In this document: in pieces, positions 1 through 7,906 of the stretch
Numbering within the stretch: position 1 is the stretch's first letter
Layout: each line of letters starts with the position of its first letter
Assembly: GCF_001428075.1 (NCBI RefSeq)
Contig: NZ_LMSI01000021.1
Coordinates: 38,947-102,946, forward strand
Direction of reading: 5' to 3'
Source of the DNA: Arthrobacter sp. Soil764
Lineage (GTDB): Bacteria; Actinomycetota; Actinomycetes; Actinomycetales; Micrococcaceae
Length of the DNA stretch: 64,000 bases
The notes under the pieces: generated by a model
What the model was told of the DNA's origin: nothing
What the model saw: only the letters and a program-made list of their open reading frames with translations
The model's database searches: none
Made by a program: the position numbers and the translations under genes

Positions 1-1071
1 CACGTCCCCACCCAGGGCCTCGGACTTGATGCAGGCGGCACGGTGCAGTCCCTGTCCGTCGACGGGCGCCAGGGCGGGCTCGCCGTCGTGGCAGGCCTCG
101 GAGGCAAGGGGGCAGCGGGGAGCGAACGAGCATCCGGTGGGGGCGTGCAGCAGGTTGGGCGGCATCCCCTCGATGGGAACGAGCGAGGACTTCTCCGCCA
201 CATCCACCCGGGGCACAGCGCCGAGCAGGCCCATGGTGTACGGCATCCGGGGGTTGTAGTAGATGTCATCCACCGCGCCGGTTTCCACCGGCTTGCCCGC
301 GTACATGACCATGATGTCGTCTGCCATGCCGGCCACCACACCGAGGTCGTGCGTGATCATCACCACCGCGGCACCGGTCTCCTCCTGCGCTGTGTGGAGC
401 ACCTCAAGGACCTGGGCCTGGATGGTGACGTCCAGGGCCGTCGTCGGCTCATCCGCGATCAGGACGCGCGGATTGTTGGCGATGGCGATGGCGATCATGA
501 CGCGCTGCCGCATGCCCCCGGAGAACTCGTGCGGGAAGGCCTTCAGCCTGTCCTTTGGGCTGGGGATTCCCACCATGGCCAGCAGCTCGACGGCGCGGGC
601 TTCCTTGGCTGTCCTGCTCATGGTGGGGTGGTGGATGGTCAGCGCCTCGACGATCTGGGTGCCCACCGTGAACACGGGAGTGAGGGAAGACAGGGGATCC
701 TGGAAGACCATGGCGAGATCGTTGCCGCGGTACTTGCACATGTCCTTGTCGCTGAGCCCCAGCAGCTCCCGGCCCTTGAGCCGGACGGAGCCGGAGACCT
801 GGGCCGTGGGCGGGAGGAGCCCCATGATAGCCAGCGAGGTGACCGATTTGCCGGAACCCGATTCCCCCACGATTCCCAGCGTCTTGCCCGGCATCAGGTC
901 GAAGTCGACGCCCCTGACGGCATGGACCACGCCGTTCTCCGAGTTGAAGCGGACGTTCAGGTCACGGACGGACAGCACTGCGTCGGTGGGGGCGTGCAGT
1001 CCCGCCACGTGCAGGCGCTCCACATCTGACCGTGCGGGTTCCATGGCTCCGGTGGTGGTTTCGCTGCTCAT
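1..1071 (-). CDS. Peptide-type ABC transporter ATP-binding protein (OppD/DppD family), 3' end outside the window
   Basis: This is the ATPase that powers an oligopeptide/dipeptide-type importer on the cytoplasmic face of the membrane. The sequence shows Walker A GESGSGKS at about residues 69-76, the signature FSGGMRQR near residue 185 and Walker B LIADEPTTALD near residue 205. The C-terminal CPLA...C...H..AC motif is typical of OppD/DppD (oligo_HPY domain). The ATG at 1071 overlaps the stop of the upstream permease by 4 nt (ATGA), so the two are translationally coupled. The gene runs off the left edge, so its stop and any second ATPase or solute-binding protein lie outside. The substrate cannot be told from an ATPase. 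Confidence 0.93.
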   Translation of the reverse strand, partial: MSSETTTGAMEPARSDVERLHVAGLHAPTDAVLSVRDLNVRFNSENGVVHAVRGVDFDLMPGKTLGIVGESGSGKSVTSLAIMGLLPPTAQVSGSVRLKGRELLGLSDKDMCKYRGNDLAMVFQDPLSSLTPVFTVGTQIVEALTIHHPTMSRTAKEARAVELLAMVGIPSPKDRLKAFPHEFSGGMRQRVMIAIAIANNPRVLIADEPTTALDVTIQAQVLEVLHTAQEETGAAVVMITHDLGVVAGMADDIMVMYAGKPVETGAVDDIYYNPRMPYTMGLLGAVPRVDVAEKSSLVPIEGMPPNLLHAPTGCSFAPRCPLASEACHDGEPALAPVDGQGLHRAACIKSEALGGDV

Positions 1072-2057
1072 GCCGTCTTCTTTTCCGCCGTGGTTTTCCG
1101 GGCTTTGGCCTTCTTGGCCTTGCCGGTGGAACTGGAGCTGGGGTCGAAGGCGTCGCGCAGGCCGTCGTTCATCATGGCCAAGGACCCGGTCAGCAGGAAC
1201 ATGACGGTAAGCGGAACCCAGAACATCCAGGGAAAGGTCTGCACCTGGGACGTGGCGCCGCCGATCAGTACGCCGAGGCTGACGTCCGGGACCTTGATGC
1301 CGATGCCGATGAAGGAAAAGGCCACCTCGGCGAGGATGGCCGCGGTGACGCCGCGGGTGATGTCCAGGATCAACAGGGAACCGATGTTCGGCACCAGGTG
1401 CCGCCAGACAATGCGCCGCGGGGGGACTCCCATGTACTGGGCCGCCTTGACGAAGTCCCGCTGCATCAGGGACATGGACATGGAGCGGATCAACCGGGCG
1501 GTGCCCATCCAGCTGAACACCAGCAGGACGATGATGAGCAGCAGCCAGGAGGGAAGGTTCCGCTTCAGGCCTTCACCTCCGCCGCTGGTGGCCACAGCAA
1601 CCACCAGGAGCGCCGGCATCATGATCAGCGCTTCCAGGATGAACAGCATGACCTTGTCCACCTTGCCGCCGAAGTAGGCCATGGTGCAGCCGTAGACGGC
1701 GGCGACCAGGACCGATACCAGGCCTACCACCAGGCCGATCAGGATGGAGATCCTGGTGCCCTCCACGGTCATGGCGTACAGGTCGATGCCCGCCTGTGAC
1801 GTTCCGAGGTAGTGGTCAGCCGACGGCGGCATCCCGATGTTGAAGGGGTCGATGGTTTCCTTGTCCCACGGGGTGAAGAACCCCCCGATGAACGAGAAAG
1901 CCGTCAGGGCCAGGAAGATGGCCAGGCCCGCCACAGCGGTCTTGTTCCGCAGGAAGCGGCGGAAAATGATGGTGTTCTTGCCAATGACGACGTCGGCGCT
2001 TTCCAGGTGCGCGTCCTGCGCCACGGCTGCCGGGTCAACGGCGTTGAGGTTGGTCAT
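1068..2057 (-). CDS. ABC transporter permease, OppC/DppC family
   Basis: A 329-residue inner-membrane permease of a peptide-type ABC importer. The N-terminus carries the soluble stretch and first membrane span usual in OppC (hydrophobic segment near residues 40-60). Several more spans follow. An EAA-type ATPase contact loop (AAQYMGVPPRRIVWRHLVPN) sits around residue 200. The lysine-rich tail is cytoplasmic. It starts 2 nt after the stop of the OppB-like gene and ends overlapping the ATPase start, giving the order B-C-D in one operon. No solute-binding protein gene is seen upstream, so it may lie beyond the left edge. Family assignment is secure; the substrate is unknown. Confidence 0.92.
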   Translation of the reverse strand: MTNLNAVDPAAVAQDAHLESADVVIGKNTIIFRRFLRNKTAVAGLAIFLALTAFSFIGGFFTPWDKETIDPFNIGMPPSADHYLGTSQAGIDLYAMTVEGTRISILIGLVVGLVSVLVAAVYGCTMAYFGGKVDKVMLFILEALIMMPALLVVAVATSGGGEGLKRNLPSWLLLIIVLLVFSWMGTARLIRSMSMSLMQRDFVKAAQYMGVPPRRIVWRHLVPNIGSLLILDITRGVTAAILAEVAFSFIGIGIKVPDVSLGVLIGGATSQVQTFPWMFWVPLTVMFLLTGSLAMMNDGLRDAFDPSSSSTGKAKKAKARKTTAEKKTA

Positions 2058-2059
2058 GG

Positions 2060-3043
2060 CTACTGCACCCGCACTCTCGGGTCGACAAGCGTGGTGGCGA
2101 AGTCCGCAAGGATGGCGCCCAGCGCAAAGATCACGGAGCCGTAGGCCAGGGTGGCCGTGGCGGCATTGACGTCCTGCAACGAGATGGCATCGATGCTCCA
2201 GGACCCCACGCCTGGCCAGGCGAAGATCTTTTCAGCGAAGAAGCCGCCGGCGAAGATGGCCGGGATGGTAAAGGCGATGCTCTGGGCCACCGGAATGAAG
2301 GACACGCGAAGCGCGTGCCGGGCAATGGCCTGGTTCCGGGTGAGCCCCTTGGCCCGGGCGGTGCGGACAAAGTCGGCGTTGACGTTGTCCAGCAGGTATT
2401 GCCGCTGGGCAATCTGGTACGCGCCCCACCCGACGAGGGTGATAGCCACCGTGGGCACTACATAGTGCGCCACCATGTCAACGAACTGGGCCCAGCCGGG
2501 CGCGATGCCGGGGGTGGAAATGCCGGTGACGAAAAAGATCCGGTCACCCACGGATTCGTTGATGTTGATGGCTCCCAGCTGCACCAGGAAGTAGGCGATG
2601 GGTGCGGGCACGATGTAAGCCAGGTAGCTGTAGGACGTAATGACACGGTCCTGGAACTTGTACTGCCGTGCCGCTGAATAGACGCCGAGTGCGACGCCGA
2701 TGACCAGGGTCAGGATGATGGAAGCCAGGAAAAGCCGGGTGGAGATCCACACGCGGTCCCCGAACTCTGCGTTGATGTAGGCGCCGTTGGGGCTCCGGCC
2801 CCAGTCCCAGCGGGTGACGATCCCGGTGAGCCAGTCAACGTAGCGCTCCCACGGGCTAAGGTCCGGGTCCAGGCCCTTGAGTCGCATTGAGTTGGCAACC
2901 TGCTCCGGGGTGGGCCGCGGGATCCGCTCCTGCTCGAGCAGTGCCGGCTTGAGCGAGCTGACGGCCAGGAAGTAACCGGCGGAGGTGGTGAGGAAGATCA
3001 TCACCACATATGTGATGCCGCGCTTGGCAAGGTACTTGAGCAT
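2060..3043 (-). CDS. ABC transporter permease, OppB/DppB family
   Basis: A 327-residue inner-membrane permease, first gene of the peptide-type ABC operon. I place the start at the ATG giving MLKYLAKRG, because OppB proteins begin with a short basic stretch directly before the first membrane span. An upstream in-frame ATG at 3091 would add 16 non-conserved residues. The EAA loop RTARAKGLTRNQAIARHA lies about two thirds along, and six membrane spans are apparent. The periplasmic segment after the first span (residues ~35-85) is longer than in textbook DppB but common in actinobacterial members. Confidence 0.9.
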   Translation of the reverse strand: MLKYLAKRGITYVVMIFLTTSAGYFLAVSSLKPALLEQERIPRPTPEQVANSMRLKGLDPDLSPWERYVDWLTGIVTRWDWGRSPNGAYINAEFGDRVWISTRLFLASIILTLVIGVALGVYSAARQYKFQDRVITSYSYLAYIVPAPIAYFLVQLGAININESVGDRIFFVTGISTPGIAPGWAQFVDMVAHYVVPTVAITLVGWGAYQIAQRQYLLDNVNADFVRTARAKGLTRNQAIARHALRVSFIPVAQSIAFTIPAIFAGGFFAEKIFAWPGVGSWSIDAISLQDVNAATATLAYGSVIFALGAILADFATTLVDPRVRVQ

Positions 3044-3398
3044 GGGTGCTAATTCTTCAGCGGTGCCGCCGGATGCTGGACGGAGGAACACTCCGGTGTC
3101 CGCTGGCGTGCCGTGCCTTTGGCCAATTCAACCATCACTGCTGGATCCTTCCGTCGTCCCCGGCCAAGCACGGATTGTGCCGCCTCACCGGGTTCTGCAC
3201 CAGCGGGTAGCTGGCCTCCCGCAGCCCTAGGGCAGGTCCTGGTGGACTATGTCGCGGGTCACATTCCAGAGGAAACTATCACAAGCCGTCACCTGAAAAG
3301 TGCCGCCATCGCCGGAAATCAGGCGCGCCGTATCAGATCGTTATGAATAGTTCTGTGAAGTTGGTTTGACTGGACGCAGGAGCAATCAACCGCGTAAT
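3044..3398. other. 355-bp intergenic region upstream of the peptide ABC operon
   Basis: No convincing gene lies here. It separates the TetR stop (3399) from the first ABC permease start (3043), and both genes read leftward. It should therefore hold the ABC operon promoter and the TetR terminator. The part nearest the TetR gene (about 3290-3370) is noticeably AT-richer than the rest and reads, on the minus strand, TTCACA followed by TATTCATAACGAT. That is a plausible but weak promoter. I see no strong hairpin terminator. Confidence 0.4.
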
Positions 3399-4010
3399 CT
3401 ACGCGCCGCCTGCCACCCGTGTGACAAGATCGCGCCAGGAAGTTGCCAGCCGCTCGATGGTCACTCCATGGTCGCGGACAAGGTGCAGGAGCCGTTCAGC
3501 GTCCAGGGTGGCATTGAGGGATCCCGCCATCAGCCACGGTTCAGGGGAATCGACGCCGGCTTCGCGCAGGAGCATCTGCACGTGGTGGTTCCAGAGCGCG
3601 GCGGCCGGGACGTCAAACCTGCCGCGGGAGGCATGGCCGGCCGCGAGGACCAGGTCCCCGTATTCCAGCACGTAGGCGATCCGTCCGGCACCAAAGGCGA
3701 TCAGCCGGTCCAGCGGCGCGGCGCCCGGCCCCAGGGGCGGGGGGCCGAACAGAACGCGGGCTTGGAAGGCGGCCTCCGAATCGTCCAGCAGCGTCAGCAT
3801 TAATCCGGCGCGGCTGCCGAAGCGGCGGAAGATGGTTCCCTTGCCAACGCCAGCGTGTTCCGCCAGGCGGTCCATCGTAAGTGCCGCCACCCCGCCCTGC
3901 CCGATCAATTCCCGGGCAGCCAGTAGGAGCCGTTCCCGGTTCCGGGCAGCATCGCTGCGTTCCGCGGCCGTCACCGGTGTCATTCCCGGCCGCACTGGGA
4001 TGGAACTCAC
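3399..4010 (-). CDS. TetR/AcrR family transcriptional regulator
   Basis: A 203-residue one-component repressor. The N-terminal helix-turn-helix (about residues 22-68) has the classic TetR pattern, with the recognition segment AEHAGVGKGTIFRRFGSRAGL. The C-terminal half is the variable ligand-binding domain. It is transcribed away from the FMN reductase at 4129, with 118 bp between start codons. A GGACTA/TAGTCC dyad lies in that gap, so it probably represses itself and the reductase. The ligand is unknown. The upstream reading frame has no better start than this ATG. Confidence 0.9.
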   Translation of the reverse strand: MSSIPVRPGMTPVTAAERSDAARNRERLLLAARELIGQGGVAALTMDRLAEHAGVGKGTIFRRFGSRAGLMLTLLDDSEAAFQARVLFGPPPLGPGAAPLDRLIAFGAGRIAYVLEYGDLVLAAGHASRGRFDVPAAALWNHHVQMLLREAGVDSPEPWLMAGSLNATLDAERLLHLVRDHGVTIERLATSWRDLVTRVAGGA

Positions 4011-4040
4011 AAAGACAGTGTAGTCACGGGGAATAGAACC

Positions 4041-4061
4041 GGACTACGGTCCGTTTAGTCC
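4041..4061. promoter_or_regulatory. Candidate TetR operator between the divergent regulator and reductase
   Basis: GGACTA at 4041-4046 is the exact inverse complement of TAGTCC at 4056-4061, with a 9-nt spacer. A smaller overlapping repeat, CGGAC/GTCCG, lies inside. The position is midway in the 118-bp divergent intergenic region, where TetR operators usually sit. No binding data; assignment to this TetR is inferred from position. Confidence 0.45.
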
Positions 4062-4128
4062 AGTGATGGCTCCCCGAGCCTCTCACTATCGAACGCGGTC
4101 CCCGCCGCGACCCTAGCCAGGAGATTCC

Positions 4129-4686
4129 ATGACCAAGAGCACCGTCCTTACCCTTGTGGGCAGCCTCCGCGCCGAGTCCACCAACCAGAAGCTGGCCGAA
4201 GCCATCCAGCTCAACGCCCCCGAACAGGTGGACGTGGTGATCCACGAAAGCCTGGGCAACATCCCGTTCTATAACGAGGACATCGACGTGGAGGGCCAGG
4301 TGCCGGCTGCCGCCGCAGCACTGCGTGCCGCCGCGGAAGAGGCCGACACCCTCCTGCTGGTCACGCCCGAACACAACGGCACCGTTCCCGCCGCCCTGAA
4401 GAACGCCATCGACTGGCTGTCCCGCCCCTTCGGCGCCGGCGCCCTGGCTGGCAAACCGACCGCCGTCGTCGGTACCGCGTTCGGCCAGTACGGCGGCGTG
4501 TGGGCCCAGGACGAGGCCCGCAAGGCCGCCGGCATTGCCGGCGCCCAGATCCTGGACGACGTCAAACTCGCCGTCCCCGGCTCCATGGTGCGTTTCGCAG
4601 AAGTGCACCCCAAGGACGACGCCGAGGTAGTGGAGCAGATCAAGGGCATCTTCGACGCCCTGGCCGCCGCAGCACCGGCAGCCTAG
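4129..4686 (+). CDS. NAD(P)H-dependent FMN reductase family protein
   Basis: A 185-residue flavodoxin-fold oxidoreductase of the NADPH-dependent FMN reductase family (ChrR/azoreductase-like), probably soluble and dimeric. The flavin phosphate loop GSLRAESTNQKLAEA is at about residues 12-26. The second signature TPEHNGTVPAALKNAIDWLS is at about 83-102, with His in place of the more usual Tyr (EYN). AGGAG at 4119-4123 sits 5 nt before the ATG. It is divergent from the TetR gene and followed by a strong hairpin, so it is a single-gene unit. Likely roles are quinone, chromate or flavin reduction under TetR control; the true substrate is unknown. Confidence 0.9.
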   Translation: MTKSTVLTLVGSLRAESTNQKLAEAIQLNAPEQVDVVIHESLGNIPFYNEDIDVEGQVPAAAAALRAAAEEADTLLLVTPEHNGTVPAALKNAIDWLSRPFGAGALAGKPTAVVGTAFGQYGGVWAQDEARKAAGIAGAQILDDVKLAVPGSMVRFAEVHPKDDAEVVEQIKGIFDALAAAAPAA

Positions 4687-4703
4687 GCTCCCGCGCAACC
4701 TGG

Positions 4704-4739
4704 CCGCGCCCGGCACGCAACTCCGCGTGCCGGGCGCGG
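4704..4739 (+). terminator. Hairpin terminator after the FMN reductase
   Basis: A perfect 15-bp stem (CCGCGCCCGGCACGC at 4704-4718, complement at 4725-4739) with a 6-nt loop begins 17 nt after the reductase stop. There is no clear T-run, so it is a GC-rich actinobacterial-style terminator. Confidence 0.75.
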
Positions 4740-4868
4740 TGCGTTAAAGGGCACTTCCAAGGCCGTGACCAACTCTTATCCCAACCGGTATCTTCCGGAC
4801 ATCCGGGCGGGCAGGGGTGGCCGTAGCGTTAATCCACTGGAAACTACCGGATCGGATTGCGGTGCCCC

Positions 4869-5543
4869 ATGGCAAAAAGAAGGAGTCGGGGCGGCGGTGG
4901 CCCCGACAGCCTGACGGCGGCAGCGGGCTGCCTTGCGCTGCTGCTCTCCGCTTGCAGTGCCCCGCTCTCCCAGCCCCAGGAATCGTCCCCGCCTGCAACT
5001 GGCGGAACTGCCGCAGCCAGCTCTGCCCCGCTGGCCCTCCTGCCGGCCACGATGGGCGGCAGTACCCCTGGTGCGCAGTATGGGCGGGCGGCAGGAATAC
5101 CGGAACCCACCCCGCAGGCCACAGCAGCCGCCATGGTTCCGCCGGTAACGTCCTACTTCGTGATGGTGGACGACGGCGGGAGGCACGGCGTGCGCTTCGG
5201 CTGCAACGACAGCCTGGTTGGCTCCGCCCCGGCAGGGGGCGCCGGGGATACCCGGCTCAAGGCCGCGATGGGAGGCCTGCTGGGCGGCGAACAGCAGCAC
5301 GGCGGGCTGTTCAACGCGGTGGGCGGTTCCCGGCTGAAGTTCCTGTCCGGAAGTTTTGACGGCACCACGGTCACGGTCTACCTGGCGGGCACCCTCAAGC
5401 CGGGCGGGACCTGCGACCTTCCCCGCATCGAGGCCCAGCTCACCCAGACGGCCCTGCAGGCAGTGGGGGCCATCAGGGCCGACATCTACATCAATGGCCA
5501 GGCCCTCGCCGATTTCCTGAAATCGGCGAGGGCCAGTCGGTAA
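4869..5543 (+). CDS. Putative lipoprotein with a GerMN-like domain
   Basis: A 224-residue predicted lipoprotein. The first 28 residues form a basic-then-hydrophobic signal peptide ending in lipobox LLSAC, with Cys29 as the expected lipidation site. A low-complexity Ala/Pro/Ser/Thr linker follows to about residue 100. The C-terminal ~120 residues resemble the GerMN domain (TVTVYLAGTLKPGGTCDLPR, then a helix and a closing IYINGQAL strand). It should sit on the outer face of the membrane; the function of GerMN proteins in non-sporing actinobacteria is unclear. ATG 4869 is preferred over an upstream TTG at 4857. Its last codons form one arm of a perfect hairpin. Confidence 0.75.
   Translation: MAKRRSRGGGGPDSLTAAAGCLALLLSACSAPLSQPQESSPPATGGTAAASSAPLALLPATMGGSTPGAQYGRAAGIPEPTPQATAAAMVPPVTSYFVMVDDGGRHGVRFGCNDSLVGSAPAGGAGDTRLKAAMGGLLGGEQQHGGLFNAVGGSRLKFLSGSFDGTTVTVYLAGTLKPGGTCDLPRIEAQLTQTALQAVGAIRADIYINGQALADFLKSARASR
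5501..5534 (+). terminator. Perfect 16-bp hairpin inside the 3' end of the lipoprotein gene
   Basis: GGCCCTCGCCGATTTC (5501-5516) pairs perfectly with 5519-5534 across a 2-nt centre. The whole hairpin is inside the coding sequence, ending 6 nt before the TAA. It probably acts as the terminator of this gene, ahead of the aminotransferase at 5599. A weak T-rich stretch follows. Confidence 0.6.
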
Positions 5544-5559
5544 ATCGTTGATAAACAAC

Positions 5560-5578
5560 TGTTGCTGTTGAAGCAACA
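5560..5578. promoter_or_regulatory. Candidate operator upstream of the aminotransferase
   Basis: TGTTGC (5560-5565) is the inverse complement of GCAACA (5573-5578). This dyad is in an AT-rich 55-bp gap just before the GTG start at 5599, with further CAAC/GTTG half-sites beside it. It may be an operator or lie within the promoter; no regulator can be named. Confidence 0.35.
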
Positions 5579-5598
5579 AGTAGCTGTATCCTGACTCT

Positions 5599-6891
5599 GT
5601 GACCCACGAAACACTTGACGCTTCCGCAGGCACGCTGCCCGCGGAAGCCATCGACGCGATCGAGCGTGCCGCCACCTCCGCGCACCGGCATGAGGAGCTG
5701 TTTTCTGCCCGGGCGGCGAACATCCGGCAGTCGGCAGTCAGGGATGTCTTCGACATCTCCCTGCGGCCCGGCCTGGTGTCCCTGGCGGGTGGAAGCCCCT
5801 ACCTGCAGTCGCTTCCGCTGGAGCGGCTGGCGGAAACGGCAGCCAAAATCATTGCCGGAGATGGCCTGACCGCCCTCCAGTACGGGGCCGGGCAGGGAAC
5901 GGCCGAGCTCCGCGCGCAGATCTGCGAGGTCATGGCCGCCGAAGGGATCCTGGATGCCCGGCCGGAGAACGTGGTGATCACGGCAGGTTCCCAGTCGGCC
6001 CAGGACGTGGCCACCAAGCTCTTCTGCAATCCGGGGGACGTGGTGCTGGTGGAAGACCCCACTTACGTGGGCGCGCTCAACACGTTTGAGTCCTACCAGG
6101 TCCAGGTGGAGACCGTGGAAATGGACCAGTACGGCCTGGTTCCGGAACTGCTGGAGGCGCGGATCGCCGCCCTGCAGCTGGCCGGCAAAAGCGTCAAGTT
6201 CCTCTACACCATCCCCAACTTCAACAATCCGTCCGGCATCACCCTGGCCAGGGAGCGCAGGCAGCAGGTGGTGGATATATGCCGAAGAGCGAATATTCTG
6301 GTCCTGGAGGACAACCCGTACGGCCTGCTCCGCTTCGAGGGGGAGCCCCTTGCTCCCTTGCGTGCCGCAAACCCTGACGACGTCATCTACCTGGGGTCCT
6401 TCTCCAAGATTTTCGCACCCGGCCTGCGCATTGGCTGGGCGCTTGTGCCGGAGCACCTGCAGCGCCGCTACTACCTGGCGGCGGAATCGGTGACACTCTG
6501 CCCGCCCGCCCTGAACCAGATGCTGGTCTCGGCCTACCTGCGCGATTACGACTGGAAAGGCCAGATCGGAACCTACCGCGGGCTGTACGCGGAGCGCTGC
6601 CGCGCCATGCTGGCCGCCCTGACGGAGTACATGCCCGCTGGGACCACCTGGACCAGCCCGCAGGGCGGCTTCTTCGTCTGGGTGACACTGCCTGAGGGCG
6701 TTGACACCTACCCGCTGCTGCACAAGGCGATCGATGCGGGCGTCGTGTTTATCCCCGGCGCCGCCTTCACGCCGTCGGACGATCCGTCCAACAAGCTGCG
6801 GCTCGCCTTCAGCGCCGTACCTCCCGAAGCCATCGCCGAGGGAGTGCGCCGGTTGGCGCCGGTGCTGCAGGAAGCCATCGCCGCGCTGTAG
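5599..6891 (+). CDS. PLP-dependent aminotransferase, class I/MocR-like (2-aminoadipate type)
   Basis: A 430-residue fold-type I aminotransferase. The PLP lysine is in YLGSFSKIFAPGLRIGW (about residues 266-282). Upstream are the family motifs NFNNPSGI and DNPYGLLRF, and the conserved SLAGGSP near residue 65. These resemble LysN/2-aminoadipate aminotransferases and the catalytic half of MocR regulators, but no N-terminal GntR helix-turn-helix is present. The GTG start at 5599 follows a short AT-rich promoter-like region. It is cytoplasmic and probably transaminates an aromatic or branched amino acid; specificity is not readable from sequence alone. Confidence 0.88.
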   Translation: MTHETLDASAGTLPAEAIDAIERAATSAHRHEELFSARAANIRQSAVRDVFDISLRPGLVSLAGGSPYLQSLPLERLAETAAKIIAGDGLTALQYGAGQGTAELRAQICEVMAAEGILDARPENVVITAGSQSAQDVATKLFCNPGDVVLVEDPTYVGALNTFESYQVQVETVEMDQYGLVPELLEARIAALQLAGKSVKFLYTIPNFNNPSGITLARERRQQVVDICRRANILVLEDNPYGLLRFEGEPLAPLRAANPDDVIYLGSFSKIFAPGLRIGWALVPEHLQRRYYLAAESVTLCPPALNQMLVSAYLRDYDWKGQIGTYRGLYAERCRAMLAALTEYMPAGTTWTSPQGGFFVWVTLPEGVDTYPLLHKAIDAGVVFIPGAAFTPSDDPSNKLRLAFSAVPPEAIAEGVRRLAPVLQEAIAAL

Positions 6892-6935
6892 CGTAAGCCA
6901 CACGAGTGCCGAAAACCGAGCAAAGGAGCATGCAT

Positions 6936-7364
6936 ATGGCTGGAATCATTGTTGTAGGGGTTGACGGCAGCGAGACCGCGAAGAAGGCGGCGGAGTCCGC
7001 CAAGGACCTGGCTGCCGCACTGGGCGCATCCCTGCACGTCGTGTCCGCCTTCGACAGCGACAAGACCGAAGTGTTCGGCAGCGGCAGCGACCGCTGGATC
7101 GTGTCCGACGCCGACGCAGCGGAACAGGTAGCCAGGACGGTGGCGGAATCGCTGGGCCGGGACATCACGGTGACATATTCTGCCGCCCGCGGACGGCCGG
7201 CCGACGCCCTCATCAAGGAGGCCCTGCGGATGGATGCACGGATCATCGTGGTGGGAAACCGGCGCATGCAGGGAATCGGACGCGTCCTTGGCAGCGTGGC
7301 CAACAGCGTGGCCCACAACGCGCCCTGCGACGTGTACATCGCCAACACCTACGACGCCGACTGA
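6936..7364 (+). CDS. Universal stress protein (UspA family)
   Basis: A 142-residue single-domain UspA protein, cytoplasmic and usually induced by starvation or stress. It begins with the hallmark strand GIIVVGVDGSETAKKA. Near the C-terminus is the nucleotide-binding pattern VVGNRRMQGIGRVLGSVANSVAHNAPCDV, which corresponds to the G-x2-G-x9-G-S/T motif of ATP-binding Usps. AAAGGAG at 6922-6928 fits the ATG at 6936 best; the ATG at 6930 would leave only 1 nt spacing. It follows the aminotransferase by 44 bp on the same strand. Confidence 0.93.
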   Translation: MAGIIVVGVDGSETAKKAAESAKDLAAALGASLHVVSAFDSDKTEVFGSGSDRWIVSDADAAEQVARTVAESLGRDITVTYSAARGRPADALIKEALRMDARIIVVGNRRMQGIGRVLGSVANSVAHNAPCDVYIANTYDAD

Positions 7365-7393
7365 CCGCCCAGGACCGGCTGCCGACGTAACGC

Positions 7394-7437
7394 CGGACAC
7401 GCCCCGTGGTGGCGGATATCGCTGCGGGGGGTGTCCG
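7394..7437 (+). terminator. Possible terminator after the universal stress gene
   Basis: CGGACAC-g-CCCC at 7394-7405 pairs with GGGG-g-GTGTCCG at 7426-7437, with one G-G mismatch and a 20-nt loop, beginning 29 nt after the UspA stop. It lacks a T-run, so this is moderate-to-low confidence. Confidence 0.4.
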
Positions 7438-7504
7438 TTCTCACCGCTATATCACCGTTTCGGTTGCCGGTGCAAAGATAAAATTGAGGGAGGCCCCCAA
7501 AGGC

Positions 7505-7879
7505 GTGGACACTGACGAATCCACCCCCAGCGAAGGGCTCCCCTTGATTACCTTGCAGCGCCGCCAGCTCGTTGGCCACGACATCCTCCTGGCCCGCCAC
7601 GGCAACCACATCTCCTCCATGCGGGTGGACCGCAGCAACGGCAGGGTTGTTGCGCTCCTTGATGACGGCACCCTGGACAGCGCCCCCAACCTGATCGCGC
7701 CGGGACTTGAGCTTCCGCAGACAGTGCGGAGCGTCCTGCGCGAGGACTGGAAGCTCCTGGGCGCCTGGGCCGGAATGGCGGCCCTCATGGGCGGCCTGAT
7801 GACCGCAGCCGCGGTGGTTTTGGGAACCACGGCTGATCCTGCCCTGCTTGAGGCACTCACCGCCTACTCCGCATACTAG
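7505..7879 (+). CDS. Conserved hypothetical protein with one C-terminal membrane segment
   Basis: I do not recognise a named family. The predicted protein is about 124 residues from the GTG at 7505. GGGAGG at 7488-7493 precedes it, and a TAAAAT box lies just upstream of that. An in-frame GTG at 7406 would add 33 residues but would run the gene through the UspA terminator region. The soluble N-terminal part (to about residue 80) contains short beta-rich segments. A single hydrophobic stretch follows (LGAWAGMAALMGGLMTAAAV). The topology suggests a small membrane-anchored cytoplasmic protein. Confidence 0.55.
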   Translation: MDTDESTPSEGLPLITLQRRQLVGHDILLARHGNHISSMRVDRSNGRVVALLDDGTLDSAPNLIAPGLELPQTVRSVLREDWKLLGAWAGMAALMGGLMTAAAVVLGTTADPALLEALTAYSAY

Positions 7880-7906
7880 GACGGGCGCATCCCGGCAAAG
7901 GTGCGT

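Noticed and set aside
43..1029. 328-codon plus-strand frame at the left edge
   Set aside because: The minus strand carries an unmistakable ABC ATPase with Walker A, signature and Walker B motifs.
5491..6903. 470-codon open frame on the minus strand
   Set aside because: It covers the aminotransferase antisense and shows only biased composition, with no ribosome site or domain.
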